NCBI GenBank assembly: GCA_017443685.1
Contig: JAFSYD010000073.1
Coordinates: forward strand, 1 to 5,404
DNA length: 5,404 bases
Origin: Lachnospiraceae bacterium
GTDB taxonomy: Bacteria; Bacillota; Clostridia; Lachnospirales; Lachnospiraceae
Reading direction: 5' to 3'
The notes beneath the pieces are model-generated. The model was not told the origin of the DNA, did no database searches, and saw nothing but the letters and a program-made list of their open reading frames with translations. Of this stretch, positions 1 to 5,404 are shown piece after piece. The position numbers and the translations under genes are program-made. Every line of letters starts with the position of its first letter. Positions within the stretch are counted from its first letter, which is position 1.

Positions 1-918
1 GATATCAGTTATATATACAACAAAGGGACGACCTATGAGGTGCGTGCGCTCGACCATGTGGATCTTACGATCAATGACGGGGAGTTTATCGGGGTGATCG
101 GTCATACCGGCTCCGGCAAATCCACGCTGATCCAGCACCTGAACGGGCTTCTTCGGGCGACGGAGGGTGCGATCTATTATAACGGTGAGAATATCTATGA
201 CCGTGATTACGACAGGAACATTTTGCGCATGCGTGTCGGGATGGTATTCCAGTATCCGGAGCACCAGCTTTTTGAAACGTCCGTCCTGGAGGATGTGAAA
301 TTCGGCCCGAAGAATCAGGGGATGGACGACGCGGCTGCCGAGGTGCGTGCGACGGAGGCGCTGTTGTCGGTCGGTTTTCCGGCGGAGTACTTTGACCAGT
401 CGCCGTTCGAGCTGTCCGGCGGACAGAAGCGGCGCGTGGCGATCGCGGGAGTGCTCGCGATGAACCCGGAGGTGCTGATCTTAGACGAGCCGACCGCCGG
501 CCTTGATCCGAAGGGCAGGGATGAGATCCTCAATCTGATCGCGGCAACGCATGACCGTCTTAAGAATACGGTAATCCTTGTATCCCACAGCATGGAAGAC
601 GTGGCAAAGTATGTGGACCGGATCATTACGATCGACAGCGGCAGGATCTTCATGGACGGAACGCCGCGCGACGTGTTCGCCTATGCGAAGGAGCTGGAGG
701 GCATCGGTCTGGCGGCGCCGGCAGTAACGTATTTTATGCATTCGCTGCATGAGAGGGGACTGGATGTGGATGTCTGCGCAACCACCGTGGAGGAAGCGCG
801 GGATGAGATCTTGCGGGTGTTTGCAGAGGGGAAGGCACCGGATGAGGATTTACGCACGCTTGCCGGGGGAGAGGCGAATACCGGGAATCCGCGGGCATTT
901 TCCGGGCAGAGAGAGTAA
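1..918 (+). CDS. ecfA2: Energy-coupling factor transporter ATP-binding protein EcfA2 (5' truncated by window edge)
   Basis: This is one of the two ATPases that power ECF-type importers of vitamins and other micronutrients. With EcfA1 it binds EcfT on the cytoplasmic face of the membrane, and exchangeable S-components supply substrate specificity. The frame is open from base 1, so 305 residues are visible. The first ones (DISYIYNKGTTYE) match the family's N-terminal strand, so the true start lies a few codons outside the window. The GTG at 40 is internal, because starting there would remove that strand. Counting from base 1: Walker A GHTGSGKS (34-41), Q-loop FQYPEHQLFE (83-92), signature LSGGQ (138-142), Walker B VLILDEP (158-164) and H-loop VSHSM (194-198). 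The FQYPEHQLFE form is typical of EcfA2; EcfA1 usually has FQNPDNQ. About 30 residues after the usual C-terminal end (around TVEEARDEILRVFA) look like an extension. The ecfT gene starts 6 nt downstream, indicating one operon. Confidence 0.95.
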   Translation, partial: DISYIYNKGTTYEVRALDHVDLTINDGEFIGVIGHTGSGKSTLIQHLNGLLRATEGAIYYNGENIYDRDYDRNILRMRVGMVFQYPEHQLFETSVLEDVKFGPKNQGMDDAAAEVRATEALLSVGFPAEYFDQSPFELSGGQKRRVAIAGVLAMNPEVLILDEPTAGLDPKGRDEILNLIAATHDRLKNTVILVSHSMEDVAKYVDRIITIDSGRIFMDGTPRDVFAYAKELEGIGLAAPAVTYFMHSLHERGLDVDVCATTVEEARDEILRVFAEGKAPDEDLRTLAGGEANTGNPRAFSGQRE

Positions 919-924
919 GGGACG

Positions 925-1767
925 ATGTTTCGAGATATCACATTAGGGCAATACTATCCGACCGAATCCGTCATTCATTCGCTCGATCCGCGGGTGAAAT
1001 TATTTTCCGCGTTCATTTTTATCATCAGCCTGTTTTTGTTCGACGATGTACCGGGATTTATTTTTATCTCGGTCTGCATGGCGGGCTTCATCGCGCTGTC
1101 GCGGGTGCCCGTTTCCTTTATGCTGAGGGGCCTGCGGGCCATCGTGATGCTGCTTATGATCGCGGCGCTTTTTAATATGTTTCTTACGCCGGGGCGGAAG
1201 CTGTTTTCCGTCTGGGTTTTTACGGTTACGGATGTCGGGCTGAAGAATGCCGTTTTGATGAGCATACGGATGATCTATCTGATCGTCGGTACGTCGGTCA
1301 TGACCTTAACGACGACGCCGAATGCCTTAACGAACGGGCTGGAGAAATCCATGAATCCGTTTTCCAAAATCGGTGTGCCGGTGCATGAGATCGCGATGAT
1401 GATGTCGATCGCGCTTCGGTTTATCCCGATCCTCATCGAGGAAACGGATAAGATCATGAAGGCGCAGATGGCGCGCGGCGCGGATTTTGAAACGGGCGGA
1501 CTGATCAAACGGGCGAAGGCGATGGTGCCGCTTTTGGTGCCGCTGTTCGTTTCGGCGTTCCGCCGGGCGGGCGACCTTGCGCTTGCGATGGAGGCGCGGT
1601 GCTATAACGGAGGGGAAGGGCGGACGAAGATGAAGCCGCTTACGTATGCGCGCAGGGACAGGATCGCCTATGCGGCGGTGCTTTTGTATCTGGCTGTGCT
1701 GATCGTATGGCGGGTTGTCAGGAGAGGGCTTGCAGGTCCGGGATTCCCGGTATTCGTGCATTTATAA
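925..1767 (+). CDS. ecfT: Energy-coupling factor transporter transmembrane protein EcfT
   Basis: This is the integral membrane scaffold of ECF importers. It couples ATP hydrolysis by EcfA1/EcfA2 to toppling of the substrate-binding S-component. The 280 residues are slightly longer than the usual 265 or so. Hydrophobic stretches lie at roughly 25-40, 43-59, 70-87, 106-127 and 247-266, with weaker ones near 155-171 and 199-212. The two diagnostic coupling-helix motifs are present: ARGA at 183-186 (MARGADFETGG) and EARC at 223-226 (MEARCYNGG). In this family their arginines contact the ATPases. The opening (GQYYPTESVIHSLDPRVKL) is the usual EcfT N-terminus, which supports the ATG at 925. The start is 6 nt after the ecfA2 stop, and only a weak purine-rich site (aaggga, 917-922) precedes it, so translational coupling to ecfA2 is likely. 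Specificity cannot be inferred because no S-component gene is visible. Confidence 0.96.
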   Translation: MFRDITLGQYYPTESVIHSLDPRVKLFSAFIFIISLFLFDDVPGFIFISVCMAGFIALSRVPVSFMLRGLRAIVMLLMIAALFNMFLTPGRKLFSVWVFTVTDVGLKNAVLMSIRMIYLIVGTSVMTLTTTPNALTNGLEKSMNPFSKIGVPVHEIAMMMSIALRFIPILIEETDKIMKAQMARGADFETGGLIKRAKAMVPLLVPLFVSAFRRAGDLALAMEARCYNGGEGRTKMKPLTYARRDRIAYAAVLLYLAVLIVWRVVRRGLAGPGFPVFVHL

Positions 1768-1818
1768 ATTGCAGTAAAATGGAAGTATTGTTGTTTTGCC
1801 AAAGGGGGAAGGCTTAAA

Positions 1819-2565
1819 ATGAAGATCAAGTTGACGATCGCATACGATGGAACGAATTACTGCGGCTGGCAGGTGCAGCCGAACGGGACGAGCATCCAGG
1901 AGCTCATTGACTTGGAGCTGTCAAAGCTGTTCAAGGGGAAGATCAAGACGGTCGGTGCGTCGCGGACGGACGCGGGCGTGCACGCGAAAGGGAATGTTGC
2001 GACCTTCGAAGTGATGACGATGATGCCGCCCGAGAAGATCGCGTACGCGCTTAACGCGGGGCTGCCGGCAGACATTGTCGTGCAGGCCTCCGAGGAAGTG
2101 CCGGAGCGATTCCACCCGAGGTTCTCGGAAAGCATCAAGACGTATGAATATCATATCCTAAACCGCACGTTTCCCGATCCGATGCGGCGGCATTATACGT
2201 GCTTTTATTATCATCCGCTCGATGTGGAAGCGATGAACGAGGCGGCGGGATATCTTGTCGGCGAGCATGATTTTACATCTTTTTCATCCATACACGCGCA
2301 GACCAATTCCTATGTGCGCGAGGTGCTGTCCTGTGCGGTGGAAAAGGCGGACGATGAGGTGGTCTTACGGATATCCGGGCGGGGCTTTTTGTATAATATG
2401 GTACGGATCATCGCCGGGACGCTGATCGAGGTCGGCGGCGGGATGCGAAAGGCAGATGACATTATACGCATTTTGGAAGCGAGGGATCGCGGCGAAGCCG
2501 GGCCGACCGCGCCGCCCGAAGGACTGGTGCTTATGGGGATTGAGTATCTTCCGGATTATGTATGA
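1819..2565 (+). CDS. truA: tRNA pseudouridine(38-40) synthase TruA
   Basis: TruA converts uridine to pseudouridine at positions 38-40 of the anticodon arm of many tRNAs, acting in the cytoplasm without a cofactor. The 248-residue length is normal for the family. The N-terminus IAYDGTNYCGWQ (7-18) is typical. The catalytic aspartate is D51 in GASRTDAGVHA (47-56). TYEYHILN (108-115) carries the conserved active-site tyrosine Y111. HDFTSF (150-155), GRGFLYNMVR (187-196) and TAPPEGLVL (230-238) are family motifs of the C-terminal half. The ATG at 1819 is preceded by a G-rich Shine-Dalgarno stretch (aaagggggaagg, 1801-1812), and no plausible in-frame upstream start fits the protein alignment. It lies 51 nt after ecfT. 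The ecfA-ecfT-truA order is common in Firmicutes, where these genes usually continue a ribosomal-protein operon, so co-transcription with ecfT is likely. Confidence 0.97.
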   Translation: MKIKLTIAYDGTNYCGWQVQPNGTSIQELIDLELSKLFKGKIKTVGASRTDAGVHAKGNVATFEVMTMMPPEKIAYALNAGLPADIVVQASEEVPERFHPRFSESIKTYEYHILNRTFPDPMRRHYTCFYYHPLDVEAMNEAAGYLVGEHDFTSFSSIHAQTNSYVREVLSCAVEKADDEVVLRISGRGFLYNMVRIIAGTLIEVGGGMRKADDIIRILEARDRGEAGPTAPPEGLVLMGIEYLPDYV

Positions 2566-2569
2566 AGGT

Positions 2570-2607
2570 GCAGCTGCTCCGGCATCTGAACAGTTGCAGG
2601 AGTTTTT
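2570..2607 (+). terminator. Possible weak intrinsic terminator after truA
   Basis: GCAGCTG (2570-2576) can pair with CAGTTGC (2591-2597), giving 7 bp with one G-U across a 14-nt loop. A five-T run follows at 2603-2607 after a 5-nt purine stretch. The position, 4 nt past the truA stop and before an apparent new promoter, fits transcription termination. The long loop, the short stem and the gap before the T run make it weak, and it may only be partially effective or a chance match. Confidence 0.3.
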
Positions 2608-2616
2608 GAAATCTTC

Positions 2617-2645
2617 TTGCATATACGGGCGATTTTTTATAAAAT
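2617..2645 (+). promoter_or_regulatory. Possible sigma-A promoter for malQ
   Basis: A TAAAAT hexamer (2640-2645, five of six matches to TATAAT) lies 17 nt after TTGCAT (2617-2622, only the TTG matching the -35 consensus). It sits in the AT-rich part of the truA-malQ gap, and the implied transcription start is near 2652. That would give malQ its own transcript with a leader of about 55 nt. The -35 match is poor, and AT-rich intergenic DNA produces such matches easily. Confidence 0.35.
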
Positions 2646-2655
2646 TTAAATGTAT

Positions 2656-2667
2656 GCGCATATGCGC
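2656..2667. repeat. Perfect 12-bp palindrome GCGCATATGCGC upstream of malQ
   Basis: GCGCATATGCGC equals its own reverse complement. It lies just downstream of the candidate -10 element, about where transcription of malQ would begin, and 28 nt before the malQ Shine-Dalgarno. It could be an operator for a dimeric repressor, or a small hairpin (4-bp GC stem, AUAU loop) at the 5' end of the mRNA. It lacks the central CG and flanks expected of a LacI/CcpA-type site, so I do not assign a regulator. Confidence 0.45.
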
Positions 2668-2694
2668 GAAAGGGTGATCATATAAACGCAGCTT

Positions 2695-2702
2695 AAAGGA
2701 GG
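2695..2702 (+). promoter_or_regulatory. Strong Shine-Dalgarno for malQ
   Basis: AAAGGAGG, close to a perfect anti-16S match, sits 6 nt before the ATG at 2709. It fixes that ATG as the malQ start and suggests efficient initiation independent of truA. Confidence 0.9.
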
Positions 2703-2708
2703 AAAGCT

Positions 2709-4214
2709 ATGAGAGCAGGCGGAGTGCTGCTGCCGATCTTTTCCCTTCCGGGGAAATACGGGATCGGATGTTTGTCGGACGAGGCATATCATTTTGTAAA
2801 GTATCTGAAAAAGGCGAAGCAGAAGTACTGGCAGATCTTGCCGGTCGGGCCGACGAGCTACGGTGATTCGCCGTATCAGTCATTTTCCACATTTGCCGGG
2901 AATCCGTATTTTATCAGCCTGGAGAGTCTGATCAGGGACGGCCTTTTGACCGAGGAGGAATGCGATAAGGTCGATATGGGGGACGACGAGGAGTCGATCG
3001 ATTACGGCAAGATGTACGAAGGGCGTTATAAGCTTTTGCGCAAGGCGTATCGACGTGCCAAGGCCGGCAGTGATAAGGAGTTCAAGAAGTTTACGAAAAA
3101 GAATGAGGCGTGGCTGCATGATTACGCCATGTTTATGGCCATTAAGGACAGCTATGAAGGGAAGAGCTTCTTAGAGTGGGAAGAGCCGCTTCGGACAAGG
3201 GATAAGGAAGCGCTGGATAAGTTCTATAAAAAGAATAAGAGCAAAGTGACGTTCTATGAGTGGCTGCAGTATGAATTCTTTACGCAGTGGATGAAGTTCA
3301 AGAAGTTTGCGAACAAGAACGGCGTGAAGATCATCGGCGACATTCCGATCTATGTGGCGTGCGACAGTGCGGATACATGGGCGAATCCGGAATTGTTCCA
3401 GATGGATGAGAATTACAAGCCGACGCGCGTGGCAGGCTGCCCGCCGGATGCTTTCGCGGCGAAGGGACAGCTGTGGGGCAATCCGCTCTACCGCTGGGAT
3501 TATCATAAGAAGACAGGATACAAGTGGTGGATCTCGCGGGTGCAGGCGTGCCTTACCATGTACGATGTGATTCGTATCGACCATTTCCGCGGCTTCGATC
3601 AGTACTATTCGATCGCCGGCGACGCCGAGGATGCGGTGGACGGTTACTGGGAGGATGGCCCGAACGTTGACCTTTTCAAAGCGATCAAAAAGGAGCTCGG
3701 GCAGATCGATATCATCGCGGAGGACCTCGGCTATATGACCGATACGGTGCGCAAGATGGTTCGCGAGACCGGCTTCCCGAATATGAAGGTCCTGGAGTTT
3801 GCGTTCGATGCGCGTGACGCGAAGGATGGCGGCGATGATAAGCCGAACGATTACCTGCCGTTTACCTATGATCACAACTGCGTGGTATACACGGGGACGC
3901 ATGACAATGAGACCCTAAAGGGCTGGCTTTCGAGCATCACGGAAGAAGAGGTTGCGATGGCGAGAGATTACGTCGGTCTGGATAAGAAAGCGTCGCAGGA
4001 CGACATTGTAAAAGGGATGATCCGTGCCGCATATGCGTCGCCGGCGGACTATTGCATTATTCCGATGCAGGATTATCTTTGTCTGGACAACAGCGCGCGG
4101 ATCAACACGCCGTCTACGACGGGCGAGAACTGGAAGTGGCGGATGAAGAAGGAGTACCTGACGAAGGGCCTGCGCAAAGAAATGAAAAAGCTCGTAACGA
4201 CATATTGGAGATAG
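2709..4214 (+). CDS. malQ: 4-alpha-glucanotransferase (amylomaltase/disproportionating enzyme), GH77
   Basis: This cytoplasmic enzyme moves alpha-1,4-glucan segments between maltooligosaccharides. It releases glucose and builds chains long enough for phosphorolysis. The 501 residues are typical of the compact bacterial form. The N-terminus GVLLPIFSLPGKYGIG (5-20), then ILPVGPT (43-49) and SPYQSFSTFAGNPYFI (54-69), are hallmark GH77 blocks. The catalytic residues are identifiable by family motif: nucleophile D291 in VIRIDHFRGF (287-296), acid/base E338 in IIAEDLG (335-341), and transition-state stabiliser D399 in THDNET (397-402). CPPDAFAAKGQLWGNP (244-259) and NTPSTTGENWKWR (466-478) are also conserved. 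The segment at about 100-200 is lysine-rich and helical in character, as is usual. The start is set by the strong Shine-Dalgarno 6 nt upstream. The glgP gene follows after 82 nt, making a glucan-degradation pair. A promoter and palindrome upstream suggest transcription separate from truA. The substrate source (imported maltodextrin or glycogen) cannot be told from the window. Confidence 0.97.
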   Translation: MRAGGVLLPIFSLPGKYGIGCLSDEAYHFVKYLKKAKQKYWQILPVGPTSYGDSPYQSFSTFAGNPYFISLESLIRDGLLTEEECDKVDMGDDEESIDYGKMYEGRYKLLRKAYRRAKAGSDKEFKKFTKKNEAWLHDYAMFMAIKDSYEGKSFLEWEEPLRTRDKEALDKFYKKNKSKVTFYEWLQYEFFTQWMKFKKFANKNGVKIIGDIPIYVACDSADTWANPELFQMDENYKPTRVAGCPPDAFAAKGQLWGNPLYRWDYHKKTGYKWWISRVQACLTMYDVIRIDHFRGFDQYYSIAGDAEDAVDGYWEDGPNVDLFKAIKKELGQIDIIAEDLGYMTDTVRKMVRETGFPNMKVLEFAFDARDAKDGGDDKPNDYLPFTYDHNCVVYTGTHDNETLKGWLSSITEEEVAMARDYVGLDKKASQDDIVKGMIRAAYASPADYCIIPMQDYLCLDNSARINTPSTTGENWKWRMKKEYLTKGLRKEMKKLVTTYWR

Positions 4215-4237
4215 GCGCAAAGCGTGAACTTTTGTGC
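4215..4237 (+). other. Small hairpin directly after the malQ stop
   Basis: GCGCAAA (4215-4221) can pair with TTTGTGC (4231-4237), giving 7 bp with one G-U and a 9-nt loop. It starts on the base after the malQ stop codon. No T run follows directly, so it is not a terminator by itself. It shares bases 4236-4237 with the next hairpin, so both cannot form fully at once. It could protect the malQ 3' end in a processed transcript, or be chance. Confidence 0.3.
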
Positions 4238-4253
4238 GGCCGGGCTGCTTTTT
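4236..4253 (+). terminator. Possible weak terminator or attenuating hairpin between malQ and glgP
   Basis: GCGGC (4236-4240) pairs with GCTGC (4244-4248) around the triloop CGG (one G-U), immediately followed by TTTTT (4249-4253). This is the stem-then-T-run layout of an intrinsic terminator, but five base pairs is short. If active it would lower glgP expression relative to malQ rather than end the operon. No clear promoter for glgP is visible in the 43 nt that follow. Confidence 0.3.
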
Positions 4254-4280
4254 CGAAACAACCTGCCGCGAACGAATGAT

Positions 4281-4290
4281 AAGGAAAGGA
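4281..4290 (+). promoter_or_regulatory. Shine-Dalgarno for glgP
   Basis: AAGGAAAGGA ends 6 nt before the ATG at 4297. It selects that codon over the next in-frame ATG at 4321, which has no comparable site. Confidence 0.8.
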
Positions 4291-4296
4291 TATATT

Positions 4297-5404
4297 ATGG
4301 AGCAAAGAATAGAAACGATAATGAAAAAGCACTTCGGACGCGGGATCGACCAGTGCACGAACGAAGAGATTTTCCAGGGCCTTTTGCTCATGACTAAGGA
4401 GGAGTTGGAGGGGCGTCCCGCCATCGAAGGAAAGAAGAAGGTGTATTATATTTCGGCGGAATTTCTGATCGGGAAGCTGCTGTCGAACAATCTGATCAAC
4501 CTCGGGTTGTATGAGGATGTGAAGGAGGCGTTAAAAAAGCACGGCAAGGAGCTTTCCGAGATCGAAGAATGCGAGCTGGAGCCGTCTCTGGGCAATGGCG
4601 GCCTGGGACGTCTGGCGGCGTGCTTCCTTGACTCGATCGCGTCGCTGGAGCTTCCGGGCGATGGCGTCGGACTGAACTATCACTTCGGGCTGTTCGAGCA
4701 GAGGTTCGAGAACTATAAGCAAAAAGAGGTGAAGAATTTCTGGCTGTCCGAGAACAACTGGTTAGAGCTGAGGGATGTATCCTTTGACGTGCCGTTCCGG
4801 TTCTTTACCGCGCATTCGAAGATGTACGATATCGACATTCCCGGCTATGATGTAAAGGGAACGAACCGGCTGCATCTGTTCGACCTTGATACGGTGGACG
4901 ACAACCTTGTGGGCAATGACGACATCAATTTTGACAAGTATGATGTGGCAAAGAATCTGACCCTTTTCCTTTATCCGGATGACAGTGACCGGCAGGGCCA
5001 GCTGCTTCGTGTATACCAGCAGTACTTTATGGTGTCAAATGGTGCGCAGCTCATCTTAAAGGAATGCAAAGAGAAGGGATATGACCTGCATAAGCTTGCA
5101 GACCACGTGGCGATCCAGATCAATGATACGCATCCGTCGATGGTGATCCCGGAGCTGATCCGTCTGCTGCAGATCGAGGGCTTTACCATGGATGAGGCGA
5201 TCGAGGTGGTTACGGCAGCCTGCGCGTACACCAACCATACGATCCTTGTGGAAGCGCTCGAGAAGTGGCCGGTCGATTATCTGGAAGAGGTTGTTCCGCA
5301 TCTGCTTCCGATCATCCGTGAGCTGGATAACCGTCTCCGCAAAAAGTATGACGACAAGAGCGTTTATATCATTGACGACGGCAATCGCGTGCATATGGCG
5401 CATA
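4297..5404 (+). CDS. glgP: Alpha-glucan (glycogen/maltodextrin) phosphorylase, GT35, 3' truncated by window edge
   Basis: This cytoplasmic pyridoxal-phosphate enzyme cleaves terminal alpha-1,4 glucose units with phosphate, giving glucose-1-phosphate. My translation is open from 4297 to the window end: 369 complete codons without a stop or frameshift. Family full length is about 750-840 residues, so roughly half is present. Family blocks in order: [20 protein letters not shown] (47-66), [19 protein letters not shown] (95-113), [11 protein letters not shown] (123-133), [11 protein letters not shown] (221-231), [12 protein letters not shown] (240-251), INDTHPSM (275-282) and [15 protein letters not shown] (311-325). 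The last contains H314, equivalent to the active-site histidine of phosphorylases. The PLP-binding lysine lies in the missing half. The N-terminal region before the YISAEF block is short (about 50 residues), and I see no mammalian-type phosphorylation segment, as expected for bacterial enzymes. It follows malQ by 82 nt and probably shares its transcript. MalP and GlgP cannot be separated by sequence alone, so the symbol is the generic one. Confidence 0.95.
   Translation, partial: MEQRIETIMKKHFGRGIDQCTNEEIFQGLLLMTKEELEGRPAIEGKKKVYYISAEFLIGKLLSNNLINLGLYEDVKEALKKHGKELSEIEECELEPSLGNGGLGRLAACFLDSIASLELPGDGVGLNYHFGLFEQRFENYKQKEVKNFWLSENNWLELRDVSFDVPFRFFTAHSKMYDIDIPGYDVKGTNRLHLFDLDTVDDNLVGNDDINFDKYDVAKNLTLFLYPDDSDRQGQLLRVYQQYFMVSNGAQLILKECKEKGYDLHKLADHVAIQINDTHPSMVIPELIRLLQIEGFTMDEAIEVVTAACAYTNHTILVEALEKWPVDYLEEVVPHLLPIIRELDNRLRKKYDDKSVYIIDDGNRVHMAH

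Noticed and set aside
40..42. GTG as the start of ecfA2
   Set aside because: Thirteen upstream in-frame codons encode the expected EcfA2 N-terminal strand, so the gene begins outside the window and this valine is internal.
1327..1761. Minus-strand 144-residue open frame inside ecfT
   Set aside because: It is rich in His, Arg and Pro, as expected for the reverse complement of hydrophobic membrane-protein codons. EcfT motifs on the + strand account for the DNA.
1757..1780. AT-rich near-palindrome and TAAAAT hexamer between ecfT and truA as a promoter or operator for truA
   Set aside because: No acceptable -35 lies about 17 nt upstream of TAAAAT, the palindrome is imperfect and overlaps the ecfT stop, and the 51-nt gap fits simple co-transcription.
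2456..2677. 73-codon + frame overlapping the end of truA and running into the gap
   Set aside because: It is out of frame with the conserved TruA C-terminus and has no ribosome binding site or recognisable product.
3171..3902. 243-residue open frame on the minus strand opposite malQ
   Set aside because: It lies wholly inside a well-conserved malQ coding frame. The product is Arg/Ile/His-rich without recognisable motifs, and GC-biased codon positions explain the lack of antisense stops.
4052..4279. 75-codon + frame overlapping the malQ 3' end
   Set aside because: It overlaps the conserved GH77 C-terminal motif region in another frame, has no Shine-Dalgarno and no recognisable motif.
3915..4424. 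Minus-strand open frame of 169 residues across the malQ-glgP gap
   Set aside because: Most of it is antisense to malQ and glgP codons. Its composition is non-protein-like (many Arg, Ser and Pro), no family is recognisable, and the gap it spans carries signals for the + strand.
1..5404. Search for a mobile element, CRISPR array, tRNA/rRNA, riboswitch or novel defence-type system
   Set aside because: No repeat arrays, transposase-like frames, tRNA-like folds or unexplained coding regions were seen. Five recognisable housekeeping or metabolic genes fill nearly the whole window.

Overview
This window is ordinary bacterial chromosome, and all genes lie on the + strand. Codons ending in CG (gcg, ccg, acg, tcg) are common, base composition is moderately GC-rich by eye, and Shine-Dalgarno sites are strong. 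The protein sequences resemble those of Firmicutes (Bacillota), most likely Clostridia and probably Lachnospiraceae. The clearest pointers are the EcfA2-EcfT-TruA gene order and a phosphorylase of the compact clostridial type. The taxonomic call is inference from recognised sequences, not from a search.

Layout: (1) 1-918, the 3' part of ecfA2, which enters from outside the left edge. (2) 925-1767, ecfT, 6 nt downstream. (3) 1819-2565, truA, after a 51-nt gap. (4) A 143-nt gap (2566-2708) with a weak terminator-like hairpin, a possible promoter and a perfect 12-bp palindrome. (5) 2709-4214, malQ (4-alpha-glucanotransferase). (6) An 82-nt gap with two small overlapping hairpins. (7) 4297-5404, the first 369 codons of glgP (alpha-glucan phosphorylase), which runs off the right edge. 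No stretch over 300 bases lacks a gene.

The genes form two functional blocks. EcfA2 and EcfT are parts of the energy-coupling module of group II ECF vitamin/micronutrient importers; an ecfA1 would be expected just left of the window. TruA is a tRNA pseudouridine synthase that commonly follows this module in Firmicutes. MalQ and GlgP form a classic alpha-glucan pair: MalQ disproportionates maltooligosaccharides into longer chains and free glucose, and GlgP phosphorolyses the chains to glucose-1-phosphate.

I found no sign of mobile elements, CRISPR arrays, RNA genes, defence genes or a previously undescribed system. The points worth checking are modest: the join between the translation-linked cluster and the glucan genes, the palindrome upstream of malQ, the hairpins between malQ and glgP, and a C-terminal extension on EcfA2.
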